Assembly: GCF_001593955.1 (NCBI RefSeq) | Contig: NZ_LTAZ01000003.1 | Location: forward strand, 225,887 to 289,886 | Reading direction: 5' to 3' | DNA length: 64,000 nucleotides | Origin: Halalkalicoccus paucihalophilus | GTDB lineage: Archaea > Halobacteriota > Halobacteria > Halobacteriales > Halalkalicoccaceae | Shown: piece after piece, positions 56,606-64,000 of the stretch | Position numbering within the stretch: position 1 is the stretch's first letter | Layout: every line of letters starts with the position of its first letter | The notes under the pieces: model-generated | The model's database searches: none | Told to the model about the DNA's origin: nothing | Seen by the model: only the letters and a program-made list of their open reading frames with translations | Translations under genes and position numbers: made by a program

Positions 56606-56719
56606 TTAGTCCGCCTCTTCGCGCTCGCGTTTCTCCGAGAGGTGTTCCCAGATCTCGGTGCAGCCGGCTCCCTCCTCGATATCCGCGAGGTGGGCGTCGT
56701 CGCGCTCCTCGTTGCTCAT
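56606..56719 (-). CDS. Mini-protein, 37 aa, acidic
   Basis: MSNEERDDAHLADIEEGAGC starts a 37 aa product that continues TEIWEHLSEKREREEAD. It has high acidic content, one Cys, and ordinary haloarchaeal codon use. It starts inside the stop of another mini-ORF (ATGA) and ends 37 nt before the ParB-HTH gene. It looks like a small conserved haloarchaeal protein, but I cannot name it. Confidence 0.55.
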   Translation of the reverse strand: MSNEERDDAHLADIEEGAGCTEIWEHLSEKREREEAD

Positions 56720-56796
56720 CGCTCGCCCCCTTCGTGGAGTTCCGGTGCGACATCCGCCGGGGCGTGCTGGCGTCGTTCGTCGCGGTTCCGTGTCAT
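56716..56796 (-). CDS. Mini-ORF, 26 aa
   Basis: MTRNRDERRQHAPADVAPEL is followed by HEGGER and a stop that overlaps the next ORF's ATG (ATGA). At 26 aa it could be a leader peptide that couples translation to the 37 aa protein, or chance. It is supported only by the overlap and position. Confidence 0.3.
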   Translation of the reverse strand: MTRNRDERRQHAPADVAPELHEGGER

Positions 56797-57010
56797 CACG
56801 TTCCCGTTCGGGTGGCCTACCTATAGGCTCGCGTGCAGGGACAAGCCCTACCCCAACTCCCGCTTACCGGAGGTTCTTGTCCCTATCTCGGTCGGCCGAT
56901 CTTTCCGAATTCGACTGTAGTCGGGCGATTCCTTCCGGTGTGGGCGTCATAAGGGCCGGTACGCCTTGCACGGGGCGATGGGCTAAGGGCGTGGCGGACG
57001 TAGAGTGAGT

Positions 57011-57319
57011 ATGGACGTTCCAGTTCGGATCCTCGACGACGGAGCGTGGGTCAGCGTCGACGACTCGCGGGAGGTCGGCGTCAGCGACCTGTGGCGGCTC
57101 TCCGAGCACGACTTCTGCGAGTGTGAGGTCGCAGACGTACTGCTCGAGGCGTTCTTCGAGATCCGCCCGAACGACGACCGCGTCGAGGTCCGCGCGGTCG
57201 GCCACTGTATCACCTGCGGCGAACGGGGGTCGATGGGGTGGCTCACCATCGGTCGTGTCGAGAACGGCCAGTTCGTCCCGTCGGACCCCTCCCGCGAACA
57301 CCGGATCACGCCCGCGTAA
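57011..57319 (+). CDS. Conserved hypothetical protein with Cys motifs
   Basis: A 102 aa soluble acidic protein: MDVPVRILDDGAWVSVDDSR, then FCECEVADVLLEAFFEIRPND and VGHCITCGERGSMGWLTIG. The Cys pairs CEC and CxxC could bind zinc. No signal or membrane segment. Not recognised with certainty; it looks like a haloarchaea-only family. It precedes the nitrite/sulfite reductase by 90 nt on the same strand; a GTG at 57005 is an alternative start two codons upstream. Confidence 0.7.
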   Translation: MDVPVRILDDGAWVSVDDSREVGVSDLWRLSEHDFCECEVADVLLEAFFEIRPNDDRVEVRAVGHCITCGERGSMGWLTIGRVENGQFVPSDPSREHRITPA

Positions 57320-57409
57320 CCTTCCGGCAATATTCTCCTAAACCACCGAGCACCGGCCACGGTTGACGAGAGGACGGGGGATTTACCCGTCGGGCCGTAA
57401 CCGGTATCC

Positions 57410-59185
57410 ATGCCGACCAACGTGGAGGAGTGGAAAGACGACGTCTACGGCACGGACATCCGTGCCCATATGGAGCGGTTCGCCGAAGAGGGGTGGGACG
57501 CGATCCCCGATGACGAACACGACGCTTGGTTCGAGCGCTTCAAGTGGTACGGACTGTACCACCAGCGCTCCGGTCAGGAGAGTTACTTCATGATGCGGAT
57601 CGGCCCGCCGAACGGCGTGCTCGAACCCGGTATGTTGCGAGCCATCGGCGAGGTCGCGAAGGAGTATTCGACCGGACCCGCAGAGAACCCCGAGTTCGGA
57701 AACGGCTGGGCCGACTTCACGACCCGCCAGGCGATCCAGCTCCACTGGATCAACATCGAAGACGTCCCCGACATCTGGGACGAGTTGGAGGAGGCGGGCC
57801 TCTCGACGCTGCAGGCGTGTGGGGACTCGTGGCGCAACATCGTGGGCTGTCCGGTCGCCGGCAAGGACGATCACGAGCACGTCGACGCCTTGGATACCAT
57901 CCACGAACTCCACGACACGTTCAAGGGCGACGACGCCCACTCGAACCTCCCGCGGAAGTGGAAAGTCTCCGTTACTGGGTGTGACGAGGGCTGTGGCCAG
58001 GGCGACATCAACGATCTGGGCTTCGAGCCGGCCGAAAAGGAGGTCGACGGCGAGACCGTCACCGGCTTCAACGTCCGGGTCGGTGGCGGCCTCGCCCGGA
58101 ACGAACCGCGCTTCGCTCGCAATATCGACGTCTTCGTCACGCCCGAACAGGCTGCCGACGTCGCCGGCGGACTCTCGGCGCTCTTTCGTGACCACGGCGA
58201 CCGTGAGAACCGCTACAACGCGCGTATCAAGTTCCTCGTCGACGAGTGGGGCCCCGAGAAGGTCCGCGACGTACTCCAGGAGGAGTACGTCGACTTCGAG
58301 ATGCACACCGCGGGCGAGGACCTCCGCGAGAACTACTCGTACAACGCCGGCACCGCCGACGGCCACGCGGATCACGTCGGCGTCCACGAGCAGAAGGACG
58401 GGAACTACTACGTCGGGTTGAACGTGCTGGTGGGCCGGATGGGCGCGGACGAGGTGATCGAACTCGCCGATATCGCCGAGGAATACGGCTCGGGCGAGGC
58501 ACGGGTCACCCAACGCCAGAACCTGATCCTCACGGATGTGCCCGAGGAGAACCTCGACGAACTCCTGGAAGAGCCCCTTCTTTCGGAGTACAGTCCTGAC
58601 CCCCACCCGTTCCAGCGCGGGTCGATCGCGTGTACGGGGACGGAGTTCTGCTCGCTGTCGATCGTCGAGACGAAAAACAGGCAAGTGCGCTTCTCGCGCT
58701 GGCTCAAGGAGAACGTCGACCTCCCCGAGGGGATCGAGGACTTCCACATCCACCTCTCCGGCTGTACCGCGTCGTGCGCCCAGCCCCAGATCGCGGACGT
58801 CTCGCTGCGGGGCATGAAGACGCGCAAGGACGGCGAGCCGGTCGAGGCGCTCGACATCGGTCTGGGAGGGGGGTTGGGCGAGAACCCCAACTTCGCCGAC
58901 TGGGTCACTCAACGGGTTCCCGCAGACGAGGTGCCCGGCGCGATCGCGAACCTGATCGACGGGTTCGCCGAGGAACGCTCGGAAGGCCAGACCTTCCGCG
59001 AGTTCGTCGTCGAGCGCGACGAGGAGGAGTTAGCAGAGCTCTGTGAGCCCGAGGAGACTTCGTACGAGGACCCCTACATGCACAACACGAAACAGACGTG
59101 GTACCCCTACGCCGAGGACGACGACCTCGATTCGAGCCCCGCGCCCGCCCGTCCGGACGACACGCCGATGTCCGCGGACGACTAA
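57410..59185 (+). CDS. nirA: Ferredoxin-type nitrite/sulfite reductase (siroheme)
   Basis: Six-electron reductase with siroheme and a [4Fe-4S] cluster, 591 aa; assimilates nitrite to ammonium or sulfite to sulfide. The coupled cluster ligands are C408-x5-C414 and C452-x3-C456 (CTGTEFC; GCTASC). The first half contains the paired domain with VTGCDEGCGQGDIN and the ferritin-like ARVTQRQNLIL motif in the second. It starts MPTNVEEWKDDVYGTDIRAHMERF, as in haloarchaeal nitrite reductases. No nitrate reductase or transporter lies nearby, so sulfite as substrate stays open. The halobacterial ferredoxin in this window is a candidate electron donor. Confidence 0.9.
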   Translation: MPTNVEEWKDDVYGTDIRAHMERFAEEGWDAIPDDEHDAWFERFKWYGLYHQRSGQESYFMMRIGPPNGVLEPGMLRAIGEVAKEYSTGPAENPEFGNGWADFTTRQAIQLHWINIEDVPDIWDELEEAGLSTLQACGDSWRNIVGCPVAGKDDHEHVDALDTIHELHDTFKGDDAHSNLPRKWKVSVTGCDEGCGQGDINDLGFEPAEKEVDGETVTGFNVRVGGGLARNEPRFARNIDVFVTPEQAADVAGGLSALFRDHGDRENRYNARIKFLVDEWGPEKVRDVLQEEYVDFEMHTAGEDLRENYSYNAGTADGHADHVGVHEQKDGNYYVGLNVLVGRMGADEVIELADIAEEYGSGEARVTQRQNLILTDVPEENLDELLEEPLLSEYSPDPHPFQRGSIACTGTEFCSLSIVETKNRQVRFSRWLKENVDLPEGIEDFHIHLSGCTASCAQPQIADVSLRGMKTRKDGEPVEALDIGLGGGLGENPNFADWVTQRVPADEVPGAIANLIDGFAEERSEGQTFREFVVERDEEELAELCEPEETSYEDPYMHNTKQTWYPYAEDDDLDSSPAPARPDDTPMSADD

Positions 59186-59247
59186 GCCCGTTTCGAGCGC
59201 ATCCGTTTTCCGCGCCCGCTAAGTGTCTCGACGGTCTCCCTTCTCCC

Positions 59248-59529
59248 ATGCCCGACCGGATCATGAAGGTCAACGCCTACACGACCTTCGACCTGTTGGA
59301 CGGTGAGGCGAAGGGCCACGGCTGGAACGACGAGGCGCTCGCTATTCTGAACGTCACCGCCCCCCGCGAGAACCCCGACCACGTCTCGCTCGAACTCGAA
59401 CTCGACAACACCGATCTGGAGAACCTGCCGGCTCACGCCGATTCGGTGACGCTGTCGGCCGAGCAGGCGAGAACGCTCGCCGCCGAACTCGAGAAACAGG
59501 CCGACCGGGTCGAGCGGGTGGGCGAGTAG
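59248..59529 (+). CDS. DUF6360-like small protein
   Basis: A 93 aa protein: MPDRIMKVNAYTTFDLLDGE, then a region ending in a heptad-like tail (LSAEQARTLAAELEKQADRVE). It resembles a conserved haloarchaeal family of unknown function (DUF6360 from memory). It has no signal or membrane segment. It lies 62 nt after the reductase stop and 49 nt before the DUF502 gene on the same strand, so a shared transcript is possible but no functional link is evident. Confidence 0.8.
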   Translation: MPDRIMKVNAYTTFDLLDGEAKGHGWNDEALAILNVTAPRENPDHVSLELELDNTDLENLPAHADSVTLSAEQARTLAAELEKQADRVERVGE

Positions 59530-59578
59530 TCGATCGCGCCCAGCACGTTCTTAACCGTTCGCTCGCTACACTCGGTCG

Positions 59579-60166
59579 ATGGACGAGTGGAAGCGGGACA
59601 TGGGAAGCGGGCTCGTGATCCTCGTGCCGCTTCTGGTGACGTTCTACGCCATCGCGTGGCTGTTCCTGTTCATCGCCGGACTCCCGGTGGTCGGCGTGAT
59701 CGAGAGACCCCTCGTCCGGGTCGCCATCACCCTCGGCGTGTTCGTTCTGGCGGTCGCCCTCGTCGGGATGGCGACACGCACCGCCGGGGGTGCGCTCGCG
59801 AGCGGTTGGCTGGATACGGTGATCAACCGCGTGCCGGTCCTCCGCGTGATCTACAACTCCTCGCAGCTCGCCGTCGAGACCGCGGTCTCCGGCAACGGGG
59901 AGCTCAACGAACCGGTCAAGGTCACGACGTGGATGGGCGCACGCATGACCGCGTTCAAGACCGGGAAGAAGACCGCCGACGGCCGAATGGTCCTGTTCAT
60001 GCCGACCGCGCCGAACGTCACGACGGGCTACGTGATCGAGGTCGACCCCGCGAACGTCGAACCCACCGACGAGACAGTCGAGGAAGCCATGACGCGCATT
60101 CTCAGTGCCGGGTTCGGCGACCGGGATCGACCGGGCGGCGCACTCGGTGGCCCGTTGGATGACTAA
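59579..60166 (+). CDS. DUF502-family membrane protein
   Basis: A 195 aa protein with two membrane segments near residues 10-35 and 45-65. It then has the DUF502 core: NRVPVLRVIYNSSQLAVETAV, VTTWMGARMTAFKTGKK and VLFMPTAPNVTTGYVIEV. Members occur in bacteria and archaea; a function is not established. The C-terminus is Gly/Asp-rich. Its end overlaps the convergent FAH gene by 4 nt. Confidence 0.9.
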   Translation: MDEWKRDMGSGLVILVPLLVTFYAIAWLFLFIAGLPVVGVIERPLVRVAITLGVFVLAVALVGMATRTAGGALASGWLDTVINRVPVLRVIYNSSQLAVETAVSGNGELNEPVKVTTWMGARMTAFKTGKKTADGRMVLFMPTAPNVTTGYVIEVDPANVEPTDETVEEAMTRILSAGFGDRDRPGGALGGPLDD

Positions 60167-60975
60167 ACCACGTCGGCCTCGACGCTCCCGACCCCCTCGA
60201 CTTCCGCACGAACCGTATCGCCCGCGGAGATGACGCCCGCGCCGGGCGTTCCGGTCGAAATCAGGTCACCGGCCTCTAACGTCATCACCCGCGAGTGAAA
60301 CGCGATGAGTTCGCGCGGCGAGAACAGCATGTTCTTGGTCCTGTTCTCGGCGACCGTCTCGCCGTTTCGCACCGTCCGTACCGCTCGCTCGTCGAACGAC
60401 GGCGGCGAGTCGGGGACCGCGATGGTCGGACCGAGCACGAGAAACGTATCGAAGCTCTTCGCGCGCGTGAGAAATCGCGGGTTGCGCTCTAAGACGTCCT
60501 CGGCGGTCATGTCGATCACCGGCAGATAGCCCGCGATTATCCGGTCGGGTTCCTCGACGCCGCTTGCGGTCCGCCCGAGCAACACGGCGAGTTCGGCCTC
60601 GGCGGTCACGCGATCCGTCTCCTCTTGCGGGGGCAGGCGGATCGGTCCGCCAGGACCCGTCACCGCCGTTCGGGGCTTCATGAAGCTCGCGGGCTCTTCC
60701 GGACGCGCTTCGCCCAGATCCCCGGCGTGTTCCTCGTAGTTCAGCCCGATCCCCCAGAGCTTACCCAGCGCCCTACGAGCGATCGGCATTCCGAACGAGA
60801 GCTTCTCGCTCGGAACGCACCGGACGGGGAGCGCGCCTGGATCGGACAGTTCGCCCGCCGCGGCCGCTGGGAGGGCCTCACTAACGCTCTCGAATCCCGC
60901 TGCCGACAGCGGGACGAACCCCTCTTCGTTGCCCAAGAGCGGCCTTCCCGCTTGAGTGCGCGCGAGGTACTTCAT
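60163..60975 (-). CDS. Fumarylacetoacetate hydrolase family protein
   Basis: A 270 aa enzyme of the FAH fold. The core holds GKLWGIGLNYEEHAGD, the metal-binding E-x-E in TAEAELAVLLGR, then the catalytic Asp/Lys region PVIDMTAEDVLERNPRFLTRAKSFDTF, and the end LISTGTPGAGVISAGD. Members hydrolyse or hydrate C-C bonds in aromatic or sugar-acid breakdown. It is the last gene of a three-gene unit with a cupin and an SDR, each overlapping by 4 nt (ATGA). Start MKYLARTQAG at 60975. Confidence 0.9.
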   Translation of the reverse strand: MKYLARTQAGRPLLGNEEGFVPLSAAGFESVSEALPAAAAGELSDPGALPVRCVPSEKLSFGMPIARRALGKLWGIGLNYEEHAGDLGEARPEEPASFMKPRTAVTGPGGPIRLPPQEETDRVTAEAELAVLLGRTASGVEEPDRIIAGYLPVIDMTAEDVLERNPRFLTRAKSFDTFLVLGPTIAVPDSPPSFDERAVRTVRNGETVAENRTKNMLFSPRELIAFHSRVMTLEAGDLISTGTPGAGVISAGDTVRAEVEGVGSVEADVV

Positions 60976-61316
60976 TCGCGATCCGTCCAGAAGTCGAAAG
61001 AGCGCCCCGGCGCGAAGACGTCCAGCCCGACCGCGCGCTCCTCGCTCGTGTTCTCGACGCGGTGCGATTCCCACGAGTCGAGCCACACCGAGTCGTACTC
61101 TTCGAGGGTGACCGTCTCCTCTTCGGTATGGACGACCAGCTCCCCCTCGAGGCAGAGACAGACCTGCTCGTTTTCGTGGTCGTGCATGGGTGAGGAGTGG
61201 CCCGACGGTTTCTCGAACCACTCGAAGGTAAAGTCGTCGCTGCCCGCGAGCGCCCGGCGCGCCCACCCCTCCTCGGGCTCGTAGCTCTCGGCGTCGTCGA
61301 ACTCGACGTGCTTCAT
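60972..61316 (-). CDS. Cupin-domain protein
   Basis: A 114 aa single-cupin protein. The metal motif region is SSPMHDHENEQVCLCLEGEL (His-x-His and Glu), and the second motif is DSVWLDSWESHRVENTSEERA. It might be a small isomerase, dioxygenase or a ligand-binding partner. It sits between the SDR and FAH genes, overlapping each by 4 nt, so the three probably act in one short catabolic path. Confidence 0.88.
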   Translation of the reverse strand: MKHVEFDDAESYEPEEGWARRALAGSDDFTFEWFEKPSGHSSPMHDHENEQVCLCLEGELVVHTEEETVTLEEYDSVWLDSWESHRVENTSEERAVGLDVFAPGRSFDFWTDRE

Positions 61317-62101
61317 AGGTTCGAACTCCCCGCCCCGCCGTCGATCGGCACCGAGACTCCATTGATGAAACCCGATTTCGGTGAGGAGAGGTACGCGACG
61401 GTGTTCCCGAGTTCGATCGGGTCACCGATCCGCTCGAGAGGAATGCCGTCGCTCCAGTCGGCCAGTCCCTCTTCATACGAGCTGTAGTCGCCCCGGTCGA
61501 CGGCCTGATCGACGAGTTCCTGAATTCTCGCCGTTTCGTGGGGCCCCGGCAACACGGCGTTGGCCCGTACCTCGGGCGCAAGTTCCTGTGAAAGCGTCTT
61601 TTCGAGGCCGATGACGCTCATGCGCACCGAGTTCGAGAGCACCAGCGAGTCGATCGCCTCCTTCACGCTCCGGGAGGTGATGGTGACGATGGTGCCCCCG
61701 CCGTCCTGCAAGTGTGGGGCGGCCTCTTTCACCAATCGGACGACGCTCATCACGAGCAGGTCGTAGGCGTGATACCACTCGTCCTCCTCGGTCTCCATGA
61801 ACGGGCCGCTGGGCGGCCCGCCCGCGCTGGTCACGAGGTGGTCGAGCCCGCCGAACTCGTCTACTACCGTCTCTACAAGCGTCTCGATGTCCTCGGGGTC
61901 GGTCAGGTCACCCGGCTGGGCGACGACCTCTCCAGTGGCCTCCGCCTCGATCTCTTCGCGCGCTTCTTCCAGTCGCTCCTCGTCGCGCCCGTTGATCACG
62001 ACGTTCGCGCCCTCGCGTGCAAGCGCGGTCGCCGAGGCCTTCCCCAGTCCGCTCGAAGAGGCCGTGACGAGCGCCGCGTTTCCTCCGATCTGTAGGTCCA
62101 T
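61313..62101 (-). CDS. SDR-family oxidoreductase with altered active site
   Basis: A 262 aa short-chain dehydrogenase. The nucleotide loop is TASSSGLGKA (residues 13-22), and the structural NAG motif appears as TSAGGP. In place of the usual Ser-(13)-Tyr-x3-Lys, the sequence from Ser143 reads to LSNSVRMSV: Ser156 where Tyr is expected and Arg160 where Lys is expected. Close bacterial relatives with an LSN..R segment are known to me from sequence only. The start at 62101 is MDLQIGGNAALVTASSSG. It is the first gene of the SDR-cupin-FAH operon. Confidence 0.9.
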   Translation of the reverse strand: MDLQIGGNAALVTASSSGLGKASATALAREGANVVINGRDEERLEEAREEIEAEATGEVVAQPGDLTDPEDIETLVETVVDEFGGLDHLVTSAGGPPSGPFMETEEDEWYHAYDLLVMSVVRLVKEAAPHLQDGGGTIVTITSRSVKEAIDSLVLSNSVRMSVIGLEKTLSQELAPEVRANAVLPGPHETARIQELVDQAVDRGDYSSYEEGLADWSDGIPLERIGDPIELGNTVAYLSSPKSGFINGVSVPIDGGAGSSNL

Positions 62102-62226
62102 GACGTGGGTATCCGCGCAAGCGACGGGCAAAAACGTTCGCGTGGCGGCAGTTACTCTCCACACGAGAATGCCACCGAGTACCACGGACGATAGGGGTTT
62201 ATGTGGCTGGACACATCCCTTCCGCC

Positions 62227-62601
62227 ATGCCCGCAGATCTCGTCGATCCGGAAACCGCAGACCACATCGTCCGCACCGCCCGCACCGCCGTCGGCGACAG
62301 CCTCCGCTCGGCGACCTACTTCACACGCGACGATTTCGAGCAACTGTACCTTCGCAGCGACCTCGAGCGCGACGCCGACCTCTCGACCTTTATCGGCAAC
62401 GAGTGGCGCGGCTTCCGGATCACCGAGGATGCCTATCAGGGCTCGGAACTCGGCGACTACCGCTACACCATTCGCGTCTTCGACGGCGGCTACCTCGTTC
62501 GCCTGACGACCGACCGCGAGGGCGTCCTCGTCACCACCGACGGCATCACCATGCAGGACTTCGAGGCGCTCGCGGCGGCCATCGGGAAGGTGTTGGGCTA
62601 G
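62227..62601 (+). CDS. Conserved small haloarchaeal protein
   Basis: A 124 aa soluble protein: [20 protein letters not shown] near the start, then [20 protein letters not shown], then a beta-rich end ([28 protein letters not shown]). It looks like a conserved haloarchaeal family (possibly DUF7522) of unknown function. A TATA-like GGTTTATG at 62196-62203 is about 27 nt before the ATG at 62227, so the mRNA is probably leaderless. It overlaps the convergent trpB gene by 4 nt. Confidence 0.75.
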   Translation: MPADLVDPETADHIVRTARTAVGDSLRSATYFTRDDFEQLYLRSDLERDADLSTFIGNEWRGFRITEDAYQGSELGDYRYTIRVFDGGYLVRLTTDREGVLVTTDGITMQDFEALAAAIGKVLG

Positions 62602-63749
62602 AGCGAGAAACGCTCCGCCGCGGTCTCCATGTCCTTATCGCCCCGTCCCGAGAGGTTCACGAGGATCGTTTCGTGTCCGTCCGCCTCCGCCAACTCGATC
62701 GCGCGCGCGACCGCGTGGCTCGATTCGAGTGCGGGGATGATCCCTTCCGTCTCGCTGAGTTCCCTGAAGGCCGCGAGCGCCTCCTCGTCGGTGACGCCGG
62801 TGTACTCCGCCCGGCCGACCGCCCGGAACATGGCGTGTTCGGGGCCGACGCCCGGATAGTCGAGACCTGCCGACACCGAGTGAACCTCGACGTCCTCGTC
62901 GAGCACTCGGGTCCGCATCCCGTGGAGGGTGTCGTCGTGGCCCTTCGCGAGCGGGGCGGCGTGGCGGGCGGAGTCGCTGCCCTCGCCGCCGCCCTCCGCA
63001 CCGTAAAAGCCGACCGGGTCGTCGCGGAAGGCATGAAACAGCCCGATAGCGTTCGACCCGCCGCCGACGCAGGCCACGGCGGCGTCGGGCAGATTGCCCG
63101 TGCGCTCGACGATCTGCTCGCGGGCCTCCCCGCCGATCACCGACTGGAAATCGCGGACCATCCGCGGGAACGGGTCCGGTCCGACCACGCTTCCCACGAG
63201 GTAGTGGGTGTCCGCGACGTTGCTCGCGAAGTCCTCGAGGGCGGCGTCGACGGCGTCAGCCAGTCCCGCCCCCCCGCGGGTCACCTCGTTTACCTCCGCG
63301 CCCATCAGGCGCATTCGGAAGACGTTCATCCGCTGGCGCTCTGCGTCCTTTTCCCCCATGTAGATCTCCGTGTCGAGGCCGAACAGCGCGCCGACCATCG
63401 CGGTCGCGGTGCCGTGCTGGCCCGCTCCCGTCTCGGCGATCAGGCGCTCTTTGCCCGCCTTCTTCGCGAGCAGGGCCTGCCCGAGCGTGTTGTTGATCTT
63501 GTGGGCGCCACCGTGGAGGAGGTCCTCGCGCTTGAGGTAGATCTCCGCGCCGTAGCGATCGCTGAGGTTGCGCGCGTGATACAGCGGCGTCGGCCGGCCC
63601 GCGAACTCCTCCAGATAGCCCCGCAGTTCCTCCTGGAACCCCTCGCTCTTGCCGACCTCGCCGTAGGCTGCCGCGAGTTCCGAGAGCGGTCCCTCGAGCG
63701 CTTCCGGAACGTGACGTCCGCCGTACCCTTCGAAATCTCCGTTGGACAT
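62598..63749 (-). CDS. trpB: Tryptophan synthase, beta chain
   Basis: Pyridoxal-phosphate enzyme joining indole and serine to tryptophan; 383 aa, TrpB1 type. The cofactor lysine is Lys84 in [12 protein letters not shown], the catalytic Glu is in [14 protein letters not shown], and the PLP-phosphate loop is [10 protein letters not shown]. The start at 63749 ([18 protein letters not shown]) is the family start. No trpA or trpC lies next to it in the window, which is unusual for haloarchaea, where trpCBA normally cluster. It may be a second copy or an independent gene. Confidence 0.95.
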   Translation of the reverse strand: MSNGDFEGYGGRHVPEALEGPLSELAAAYGEVGKSEGFQEELRGYLEEFAGRPTPLYHARNLSDRYGAEIYLKREDLLHGGAHKINNTLGQALLAKKAGKERLIAETGAGQHGTATAMVGALFGLDTEIYMGEKDAERQRMNVFRMRLMGAEVNEVTRGGAGLADAVDAALEDFASNVADTHYLVGSVVGPDPFPRMVRDFQSVIGGEAREQIVERTGNLPDAAVACVGGGSNAIGLFHAFRDDPVGFYGAEGGGEGSDSARHAAPLAKGHDDTLHGMRTRVLDEDVEVHSVSAGLDYPGVGPEHAMFRAVGRAEYTGVTDEEALAAFRELSETEGIIPALESSHAVARAIELAEADGHETILVNLSGRGDKDMETAAERFSL

Positions 63750-63857
63750 AGCTACCGGACTCTCCCCACGGCGCATAAAGGATGCCCTCGGCTTCCGGTC
63801 GAGAACGATGAAAAGGAAACTGAAAACGAACTCGGAAGACGCTCCCGACGGGCGCGA

Positions 63858-64000
63858 TCAGCCCAGACTGCCTTCCATTTCGAGTTCGATGAGCCGGTTG
63901 AGCTCGACAGCGTACTCGATGGGCAGTTCCTCGGTGATCGGCTCGATGAACCCGCTCACGATCATCTGTTTGGCGTCGTCATCATCGAGACCACGGGATT
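63858..64000 (-). CDS. sufB: SufB-like Fe-S assembly protein, 3' end only
   Basis: Only the last 47 codons lie in the window; the gene continues past the right edge. The end reads [19 protein letters not shown], then [26 protein letters not shown], the typical C-terminus of SufB, the scaffold of the SUF system that builds iron-sulfur clusters. SufD is less likely, because its C-terminus differs. Confidence 0.88.
   Translation of the reverse strand, partial: SRGLDDDDAKQMIVSGFIEPITEELPIEYAVELNRLIELEMEGSLG

Overview
The window is a chromosomal piece of a halophilic archaeon (class Halobacteria). The coding DNA is GC-rich with GC-ending codons, the predicted proteins are strongly acidic, promoters are TATA-type with several start codons about 27 nt downstream (leaderless mRNAs), exported proteins carry twin-arginine signals, and one gene encodes the haloarchaeal MC1 chromosomal protein. 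The 16S begins ATTCCGGTTGATCC and the rRNA operon has the haloarchaeal order 16S-tRNA-Ala-23S-5S-tRNA-Cys. The genus is not fixed here; a 16S search would settle it.

Layout. 1-365: edge region with three tandem perfect hairpins. 366-9596: ileS, prs, a beta-propeller protein, glmM, truncated haemoglobin, a coiled-coil protein overlapping hisI, a candidate structured RNA, and a FilR1-like regulator. 9640-20243: pibD, ferredoxin, hisA, mcm with a long structured leader, the thermosome with a clear promoter, an ornithine cyclodeaminase/alanine dehydrogenase family gene, and leuS. 20573-24581: a five-gene ABC transporter operon with two different permeases and an extra small membrane protein. 24591-30998: GH37 trehalase, an exported 5'-nucleotidase, pheA, and an orphan peptide-type solute-binding lipoprotein. 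31038-39315: a 2-oxoacid dehydrogenase operon (E1alpha-E1beta-E2-E3), a PhoX phosphatase, and lipA, which makes the lipoyl cofactor needed by E2. 39413-47520: Ski2/Hel308-like helicase, HAD phosphatase, a zinc-finger gene broken in two by a frame change, endA-trpS, pyrD, an AbrB-like protein and MC1. 47521-53654: rRNA operon with three promoter-like repeats, long processing stems, a hairpin terminator and tRNA-Cys. 53743-64000: UspA, tRNA-Lys, an M20 peptidase, a ParB-HTH/RHH protein, mini-ORFs, a siroheme nitrite/sulfite reductase, DUF6360- and DUF502-type genes, an SDR-cupin-FAH operon, trpB, and the 3' end of a SufB-like gene.

Most genes are housekeeping: tRNA charging and splicing, replication, protein folding, nucleotide, histidine and aromatic amino-acid synthesis, and the lipoate/2-oxoacid module. 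No transposase, prophage, plasmid origin or CRISPR array was seen. The points most worth a second look are the split zinc-finger gene, the two-permease transporter with its Cys-His-Cys partner, the candidate RNA at 8678-8744, the SDR without the usual Tyr/Lys pair, and the structured DNA ahead of ileS and mcm.
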